Shown piece by piece: positions 6,797-11,994 of a DNA stretch of 14,449 bases. Made by a program: the position numbers and the translations under genes. Within the stretch, counting starts at the first letter, position 1. Each line of letters begins with the position of its first letter. Source of the DNA: Flavobacteriales bacterium UBA5933 (GTDB lineage Bacteria > Bacteroidota > Bacteroidia > Flavobacteriales > Weeksellaceae); NCBI GenBank assembly GCA_002430925.1, contig DJDD01000084.1:7720-22168 (forward strand), given 5' to 3'. The notes below the pieces were generated by a model that saw only the letters and a list, made by a program, of their open reading frames with translations, was not told where the DNA came from and did no database searches.

Positions 6797-8790
6797 TGAG
6801 GAAGATTAAAAAAATAGTTAAAATGAAAAAAATGATTGGAAATTACATTTTGTTATTTTTCTTGAATTTATTTATAATTTCTTGTGGACAAAATTTAGAA
6901 AATACGAGTAACGCAAATTCTTATGTAGAATTTTTACAAAAAAAAGATGTAGAAGAAATCAAAAATCAAATAAGAAATGATACCGTTTTTTTAAATAAAA
7001 TTGTAGATTTTTCTACTATAAGATATAGAATATCTCTTTCAGTTTCTTCTAGTGTAAAAATGAAATTAACAGAGTCAGTACCAGAATTCAAACAGATAGA
7101 TTCTATTTTACTCAAAGAGAAATTTAATGAATATGTATTAAGTTCTTATTTTGAACAGCAATTTTATATAGCGTTACCAGATAAAAAGGAGTTCAGATTA
7201 TTTTCCAATAAGCAATTTTTGTTTAGAGATGACCTATTTCATAAATTTAATGACAGTTATAAAAACTCAAAATATATTTTCGATTATATAGAAAATAATG
7301 TAGAGATTAGTAATGAGAAATATTACTTTATAGGTAATAAAATAAATAAAGAAGAGATTGGTTTGAAAGGCATAGATAGTGTTAATGTAAATTTGTCAAT
7401 AAAATATCCTGCAAAAATTGAGAAAATTGTAATTAAACCTTATGAACAGAAAAAAATAAATTTTAAAAATCATATAATTAAAATTGAAAAATCTGAGTTA
7501 GGATTAGAAATTCCTATTGCAATTTCAAAAGATTTAGTAAATATTCAAGGAATTAATAAGTCTAATATAAGAATGAGTGCGAGTACATCGAGCTCATATC
7601 CTATTATAGAAATTCATCACAAGATAAAAAATGAAATTGAAGATTTGTCCAGAATTCTAAATAATGTATTAGTTGCAAAAGATAAGAAACAAATAATTAA
7701 TTTGTTAAATCAAATCAATCAAAATCATTTTAATACTAAAAATATGTTAGCTGATTTTAAGCAGAAGGCAGATAAGTTAAACAAAGAAATAAAAGAGAAA
7801 GAAGATTTTAGTGAAATAGAATATTATGAATCTCTTGTAAATTCAGGTAGAAAAATAATTACTTTAGAAAATCAATTCATAAATTTTGATTTTCCTGATG
7901 AAGTAAAGTCAATAGAAATTTATTTAGCTAAAGAGAATAATATTATTTCTAAAAATGAGACGCTTTATTCAAAAGACAAAAAATTTAATAAATACAATAT
8001 TTATGGTCAAGAAGAAAAAGACAATTATAGAAGTTTATATGGGATATTAAATAAAAATGGAGAAATTTTAGTTAAAGCGAAATATAGAAATATAGAACAT
8101 GTAGATAATGAGTATTTTAATGTAGATGAGGGAGAGGGATTTGATGAGTTTTCTGAATATAGACTAGATGAAAAAGAAAAAAAATTCGTTAAATTATCAA
8201 ATTTAGGATACTCTTATTATGGAAGCGTAAAACCTGGTTTTGACATTTTAAAGGATATTAAAAAAGAAAAATTTGGTATAATGAAAAATTTTAAGGAAAT
8301 AATATTTCCATTTGACTATGAAGAAATTGATTTTGACCCGAATATACCTTTCGTAGAATTTTACCTGAATAATACACCTGAATTTTTTGATAAAAATTTA
8401 AATAAAATTAATTTGAATGGTAGAAAAATAAAAACTATATATAATTTTTATTTATATAATTCTGAACTAGATTTTCCAGAGTTATATGTTGCAATTGATT
8501 CAACAAAAAAAAGGATATTAATAAACAATAAATTAGAATATATATCTTTAGAATATGATGATATTAAAAATTTTTATAATATAAATGACTATTTTATTGT
8601 TATTAAGGGGACATCAAATGTTGATTATAAATATGGTTTAATTAATACCGAAGGAAAAGAAGTTACACCAATCACATTCGATTTTATAAATAATAATTCG
8701 GAAGAAGGTATCATTGAATTTAATGAAAAAAGAGGTGATAAAACTAAAAAACTAAAAATAGAAGATTTCTTAAAAAAGTATTATTTGTAA
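6796..8790 (+). CDS. AT-rich lipoprotein with WG-like repeats
   Basis: This 664-aa predicted lipoprotein has a lipobox FIIS|CGQN preceded by a hydrophobic stretch. The first ATG (6796) overlaps the previous stop, but ATG 6823 (M10) gives a more typical signal peptide (MKKMIGNYILLFFLNLFIIS). The first nine codons may therefore be a relic of a neighbouring gene's start. A helical, probably coiled-coil segment lies near residues 280-340. Three degenerate WG-like repeats sit in the C-terminal third: YGILNKNGEILVKAKYRNI (about 415-433), FGIMKNFKEIIFPFDYEEI (about 493-511) and YGLINTEGKEVTPITFDFI (about 613-631). Base composition is strikingly low in G+C (5 of 60 bases in 8401-8460) against the flanking lipoproteins (21 of 60 in 9301-9360). 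It sits between two paralogous candidate immunity genes and looks like an insertion. It might protect against another effector; function unknown. Confidence 0.75.
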   Translation: MRKIKKIVKMKKMIGNYILLFFLNLFIISCGQNLENTSNANSYVEFLQKKDVEEIKNQIRNDTVFLNKIVDFSTIRYRISLSVSSSVKMKLTESVPEFKQIDSILLKEKFNEYVLSSYFEQQFYIALPDKKEFRLFSNKQFLFRDDLFHKFNDSYKNSKYIFDYIENNVEISNEKYYFIGNKINKEEIGLKGIDSVNVNLSIKYPAKIEKIVIKPYEQKKINFKNHIIKIEKSELGLEIPIAISKDLVNIQGINKSNIRMSASTSSSYPIIEIHHKIKNEIEDLSRILNNVLVAKDKKQIINLLNQINQNHFNTKNMLADFKQKADKLNKEIKEKEDFSEIEYYESLVNSGRKIITLENQFINFDFPDEVKSIEIYLAKENNIISKNETLYSKDKKFNKYNIYGQEEKDNYRSLYGILNKNGEILVKAKYRNIEHVDNEYFNVDEGEGFDEFSEYRLDEKEKKFVKLSNLGYSYYGSVKPGFDILKDIKKEKFGIMKNFKEIIFPFDYEEIDFDPNIPFVEFYLNNTPEFFDKNLNKINLNGRKIKTIYNFYLYNSELDFPELYVAIDSTKKRILINNKLEYISLEYDDIKNFYNINDYFIVIKGTSNVDYKYGLINTEGKEVTPITFDFINNNSEEGIIEFNEKRGDKTKKLKIEDFLKKYYL

Positions 8791-8882
8791 AAATTCTGTA
8801 CTGTAGTGCAATAAGTTTTCTATTTAGCTAAATTTTGACCTTAAATCTATGACGTTAAGAAAATAAAATAAGATTAGGGAAA

Positions 8883-8919
8883 AATGATTTAATGAGCGAA
8901 TGCGAATTTTTAAATCATT
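8883..8919. repeat. Inverted repeat hairpin in the 8791-9119 gene gap
   Basis: AATGATTTAA (8883-8892) is an exact complement of TTAAATCATT (8910-8919) with a 17-nt loop. No T tract follows, so termination is unlikely. Together with the neighbouring element at 8957-9012 it fills the gap between the 664-aa gene and the second paralogue. No gene is visible in 8791-9119. Confidence 0.5.
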
Positions 8920-8956
8920 CCGAATCGTTTTAATTTTTAGTCAAATAGATTTATAG

Positions 8957-9012
8957 TCTTGATGAATCTTGTACTGAGTTTATCGAAGTATTGTTTCGTT
9001 TTTTTATCAAGA
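8957..9012. repeat. REP-like element with terminal 7-bp inverted repeat
   Basis: TCTTGAT (8957-8963) and ATCAAGA (9006-9012) enclose GTACTGAGTTTATCGAAGTA (8971-8990). That core closely resembles the TACTTCGACAAGCTCAGTAC-type sequence I recall as widely scattered in Bacteroidota genomes, with two or three changes. A nested CGAA...TTCG pair lies at 8984-8998. The REP identity is from memory and needs a genome-wide count. Confidence 0.5.
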
Positions 9013-9099
9013 ATACCCCAAAGGGCTTATGAATTCAATTAAAAAGAATAAAAACTAATGAATAAAAATGAAAAATGTAATATTTACAAATAGATGTAG

Positions 9100-9126
9100 A
9101 TAGGTAATTTATAAATATTGTGTTAA
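9100..9126 (+). pseudogene. Decayed 3' end of a third immunity-lipoprotein copy
   Basis: Positions 9100-9133 align without gaps to 6770-6803, the 3' end of lipoprotein copy A plus the following start junction, at 27 of 34 positions. All seven differences are transitions, and six of them go C to T or G to A. In the ancestral frame the codons for Asp-Leu-Gln-Val-Leu-Arg-stop have become Asn-Leu-stop-Ile-Leu-Cys-stop, so the Gln codon is now a nonsense codon. This is best read as the last few codons of a lost or deleted paralogue that once directly preceded the gene at 9126. Similarity upstream of 9100 is too weak to follow by eye. Confidence 0.6.
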
Positions 9127-10127
9127 TGAGGAATTTAGGACCAATATGTTTTTTGTTTAGCTTTTTCTTGGTTTGTTGCGGACAAAACAAAGAAGAAATA
9201 AAAAATATGAATCCAGATAAAATAACTTTAGATAACTATAAAGAAAAGATGTTGAATGAAATCAAACATTACCCCGAAGAACCGATTTACTATATCTATG
9301 TACACAACAGTTTGTGCTTGTACGAAATGTTGGTAAACGATTTTCCGATAGAAAAACGATTTAAATATTCAACATCTGGAACGCCATTTTATATTAACAG
9401 AGCTATTCTGAAAAGTGGTAAACAAAAACTAACGTTTCGTATTTACCCTGCTCCCAAAGAATACAACAAAGGAAGTGATGTATTGTCTCAATTTGCTAAA
9501 TTGAGCTTCGAAATTTTAGTGAATGATAATGTAACAGGTTTAGAAATAGATAATGAAAAAATTATACTACAAGGCGAAGCCCCACAAATAAAAGCCAAAG
9601 GTTACTCTGGTGGACAATATTTTGCTGGTATGGGGAAAAAATACTACGAATATTCGGTAGAGTTCGAGGCTAAAGTACCTTACGAATTAGAAAGTTGGAC
9701 AGCCGGCGAAGACCTACGAAAATTCGACCCAAAAAAGCTAGAAGAAAAAGCTCTACAGATTTATGATGTTTACCGCAATAATTTAACAACTGATAAATTA
9801 GAGAATATACTTCAAATGCAATTTGATAATAATATCAGAGATTTTATTACAGAGTATGAGACAGAAGAAAGAGTGAATAAAATGTATGAAGAAGTTATTG
9901 AAGGAGCTAGAAGAAAAAAGGATTGGCAAGATTTTGGGCATAAAATGGTTTTTTATGGCGATGGACGTATTTTATCTTTAATCCAAAGTAACGAAGAAGA
10001 TGTTCGTTTACGTGGTAGATCTTCTTTGTTTTATTTATATAATAATGATAAAAATGCATTTAGTACTCATCTCTATCTATACATTCCCAGAGGTGGGACA
10101 ATAGATGATTTACAAGTACTGCGTTAA
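9126..10127 (+). CDS. Lipoprotein, candidate immunity protein (copy B)
   Basis: This paralogue of copy A is a predicted lipoprotein with FFLVC|CGQNKEE at the N-terminus; a Cys at -1 of the lipobox is slightly unusual. I choose ATG 9126 (333 aa) over the in-frame GTG at 9120 (335 aa). The ATG overlaps a relic TAA in the same TAATGAGG arrangement seen after copy A, and the GTG lies inside the relic of the lost gene. Roughly 170 residues of the N-terminal and central part are about 89% identical to copy A. A 43-residue block matching A 218-260 is only about 42% identical. Identity then returns through RKKDWQDFGHK and the ending GTIDDLQVLR. It lies 2.3 kb from copy A, behind the AT-rich gene and two repeats, with no effector of its own. 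It could be an orphan immunity gene against a rival's effector variant. Confidence 0.75.
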   Translation: MRNLGPICFLFSFFLVCCGQNKEEIKNMNPDKITLDNYKEKMLNEIKHYPEEPIYYIYVHNSLCLYEMLVNDFPIEKRFKYSTSGTPFYINRAILKSGKQKLTFRIYPAPKEYNKGSDVLSQFAKLSFEILVNDNVTGLEIDNEKIILQGEAPQIKAKGYSGGQYFAGMGKKYYEYSVEFEAKVPYELESWTAGEDLRKFDPKKLEEKALQIYDVYRNNLTTDKLENILQMQFDNNIRDFITEYETEERVNKMYEEVIEGARRKKDWQDFGHKMVFYGDGRILSLIQSNEEDVRLRGRSSLFYLYNNDKNAFSTHLYLYIPRGGTIDDLQVLR

Positions 10128-10141
10128 TGAGAAATTTTTAA
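10127..10141 (+). pseudogene. Possible relic of another lipoprotein start
   Basis: The stop of copy B is again TAATG, and the overlapping ATG begins Met-Arg-Asn-Phe-stop. The first three codons match the start of copy B (Met-Arg-Asn) with one synonymous change. It may be the stub of a further unit of the array, but at 15 nt it could be chance. Confidence 0.3.
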
Positions 10142-10207
10142 TTTCGTTAAAAATTGTAAAAACGAATTTCTAATTCAATCGTTATTTCATATTATAACTA
10201 AAAAAAT

Positions 10208-10274
10208 GCGTTAAGGATTGTAATGAAAATCCTTTTTCTTCAGAAAAAGATTGTAATGGAAAGCCTGTACCGTA
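10208..10274 (-). repeat. Dispersed intergenic repeat, copy 2 (right edge of island)
   Basis: Two 17-nt direct motifs, GATTGTAATGAAAATCC (10216-10232) and GATTGTAATGGAAAGCC (10249-10265), differ at two positions and flank a perfect 8-bp stem CTTTTTCT/AGAAAAAG (10232-10239, 10242-10249). The whole is related to the repeat at 1304-1406 but lies in the opposite orientation, so the two copies bracket the accessory island. Confidence 0.6.
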
Positions 10275-10302
10275 GGTAACGCCCAAATAAAAATTAAAGA
10301 AC

Positions 10303-10342
10303 AAAAAAAAGAACTTATTCTGAAAAATAAGTTCTTTTTTAA
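10303..10342. terminator. Bidirectional terminator between the island and ccoG
   Basis: A 15-bp stem pairs 10305-10319 with 10326-10340 (core AAGAACTTATT / AATAAGTTCTT, loop CTGAAA). It has an A tract on the left and a T tract on the right, so it can end transcription both from copy B and, on the other strand, from ccoG, whose stop is 14 nt away. Confidence 0.9.
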
Positions 10343-10356
10343 TATTCATAATATAT

Positions 10357-11808
10357 CTAAAAAGGAGCCATAAAACTTATGACATAATTGTCGATTTCCT
10401 TACCATTCATGTCTTTTATTTCTAAATCGATAGGAACTTTATAAGAAGTTAAATCTTTTCTAGGAATTTTTATTTTTATTAACCCTTGTTTTAATTTTCC
10501 TTTATCTAGAGAAATAAATTGATGATCTTCATTCAAAATTTCAGCTTTTCCATCACGAAACGTTTTTACATCCACTGTCAATTTATAGGTATGATTAGTT
10601 TTATTCATTAAGTTATATTGCAGTGTGTTTGTAATATATTCACCTTCTACAGAAAAATCTTTTCCTGGAACCTGTAAAAATTTAACCTCTACATCGCTTC
10701 TATTCACCATAAATGAAGTCATGGCAACAAGCATTAAAATTAGAGCAGCAGAAAAAGCAACTAATCTTGCATTAATTTTAAATGGAGTACCTTGAGATAT
10801 GTTTTCTTCTGAAGCAAATTTTACTAACCCTGTCGGAAAACCAACTTTAGACATTACATCATCGCAAGCATCCATACAAGCTGTAGAATTGACACATTCT
10901 AATTGAGAACCATTTCTTATATCTATACCTGTTGGACAAACAGCAACACATTGTCCACAATCAATACAGTCTCCTTTTCCAATTTTTTTTCTATCTTCAT
11001 TTTTTCTAAATTTAGAACGCCCAATTTTTCCTTCACCACGTACATAATCATAAGAAACTTGCATAGTTTTTTTATCGACTAAAACACCTTGAAAACGTCC
11101 ATAAGGACAAACCAAAGTACATGCTTGTTCTCTGAACCAAGCAAAAACAAAGTAGAATAAACCGCTGAAGATAATCATACCTAAAAACATTGTAAAATGT
11201 TCAAAAGGTCCATCTAAGATATATTGAATTAAAACATCTGCACCTAACATATAAGCCAAGAATACATTGGTAAAAAATAAAGAAATAATTGCGAAAATTA
11301 ACCATTTACTTCCTCGTTTAATAATTTTTTCTTCATTCCATTCTTGTTTATCAAGTCGCATTTGTTTGTTTCTATCACCTTCTATTAAAAATTCTATTTT
11401 ACGGAAGATAAACTCTAGAAAAATAGTTTGTGGACAAAGCCAGCCACAAAATAATCTTCCATATACAGTTGTGAATATGATAATAAATACAACACTTACA
11501 ATCATACCGATAGCTAATAGAAAGAAATCTGTTGTAAAAAAAGGATATCCGAAAAGTATAAAAATAGTATTAAATACATCAAACTTAAAAATAGGATTAC
11601 CATTTGGTAATTTTATAAACGGAAGTATAACAAGTGATAATAAAAGTATTGTTGATACTATTTGACGATAGTTGGTGTATTTACCAGAAGGTTTTTTTGC
11701 ATATATCCATTTTCTAGTACCTTGTTTGTCCATTGTGGCAACTTCGGTTCTGAATTTTTCATTCTCCTCTCTAATTAGAGTTTCATTCCAATCATTCATA
11801 ATATCCAT
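10357..11808 (-). CDS. ccoG: CcoG/FixG family cytochrome c oxidase accessory protein (polyferredoxin)
   Basis: This 483-aa inner-membrane iron-sulfur protein belongs to the CcoG family, known to help copper delivery to cbb3 oxidase. Hydrophobic segments lie near 50-65, 95-119, 168-193, 205-225 and 350-370. FCGWLCPQ (C121, C125) and CTLVCPYGRFQG (C230, C234) are the NapH-like membrane motifs. A ferredoxin domain follows with CIDCGQCVAVCP (C281, C284, C287, C291) and then C305, C311, C315. The position between C305 and C311 where I expect Cys (ECVNCTAC in relatives, from memory) is Ser308, encoded TCT, one base from TGT. The last ~110 residues form the Ig-like FixG C-terminal domain. ATG 11808 is possible, but ATG 11799 (Met4) would leave a more normal leader after the -7 box. 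No ccoNOP genes are in the window. It is convergent with the island. Confidence 0.93.
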   Translation of the reverse strand: MDIMNDWNETLIREENEKFRTEVATMDKQGTRKWIYAKKPSGKYTNYRQIVSTILLLSLVILPFIKLPNGNPIFKFDVFNTIFILFGYPFFTTDFFLLAIGMIVSVVFIIIFTTVYGRLFCGWLCPQTIFLEFIFRKIEFLIEGDRNKQMRLDKQEWNEEKIIKRGSKWLIFAIISLFFTNVFLAYMLGADVLIQYILDGPFEHFTMFLGMIIFSGLFYFVFAWFREQACTLVCPYGRFQGVLVDKKTMQVSYDYVRGEGKIGRSKFRKNEDRKKIGKGDCIDCGQCVAVCPTGIDIRNGSQLECVNSTACMDACDDVMSKVGFPTGLVKFASEENISQGTPFKINARLVAFSAALILMLVAMTSFMVNRSDVEVKFLQVPGKDFSVEGEYITNTLQYNLMNKTNHTYKLTVDVKTFRDGKAEILNEDHQFISLDKGKLKQGLIKIKIPRKDLTSYKVPIDLEIKDMNGKEIDNYVISFMAPF

Positions 11809-11818
11809 TATATATGGA

Positions 11819-11826
11819 CAAAGTTA
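11819..11826 (-). promoter_or_regulatory. Putative -7 promoter box of ccoG
   Basis: On the minus strand TAACTTTG fits TAnnTTTG and ends 10 nt before ATG 11808 (19 nt before ATG 11799). No -33 TTG is visible, which would suit an activator-dependent promoter. Confidence 0.35.
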
Positions 11827-11848
11827 CTTGTTATAGGTAGCTTTAGTT

Positions 11849-11877
11849 TGGTACTATTTCTAGATATTGTGGTACTA
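11849..11877 (-). promoter_or_regulatory. Direct repeat upstream of ccoG, possible operator
   Basis: TGGTACTA occurs at 11849-11856 and 11870-11877, 21 bp apart from start to start, which is two helical turns. Both lie just upstream of the ccoG -7 box on the minus strand, where an activator would bind. The regulator is unknown; the motif is not an FNR/CRP palindrome. Confidence 0.35.
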
Positions 11878-11901
11878 ATTATGGGTATTGTTATAAACGA
11901 C

Positions 11902-11953
11902 CATAGTTCTATCAAATTCTTCAAATGAAATTCGAAAAATTAATAGAACTATG
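11902..11953. repeat. Long hairpin between the receptor gene and ccoG
   Basis: CATAGTTCTAT (11902-11912) pairs perfectly with ATAGAACTATG (11943-11953). Inside, AATTCTTC pairs imperfectly with GAAAAATT. No T tract follows on either strand, so it is not a standard terminator, although it lies 41 nt past the receptor stop and could protect or attenuate read-through into ccoG. Confidence 0.5.
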
Positions 11954-11994
11954 ATTTAAAATAAGATATAATTGAGATAAACTATAATATATTA

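Noticed and set aside
8791..8882. Terminator after the WG-repeat lipoprotein
   Set aside because: No stem followed by a T tract is present directly after the stop, and the 8883-8919 palindrome has no T run.
9120..9125. GTG start giving a 335-aa form of copy B
   Set aside because: It lies within the decayed 3' end of a lost gene; ATG 9126 reproduces the TAATG junction seen after copy A.
10133..10155. AATTTTTAA-TTTCG-TTAAAAATT hairpin as the terminator of copy B
   Set aside because: The stem is only A/T and has no following T tract; the stronger terminator is at 10303-10342.
11267..11665. 132-aa open frame on the + strand
   Set aside because: It is antisense to the membrane-coding part of ccoG and has no recognisable domain; the ccoG frame has clear motifs.
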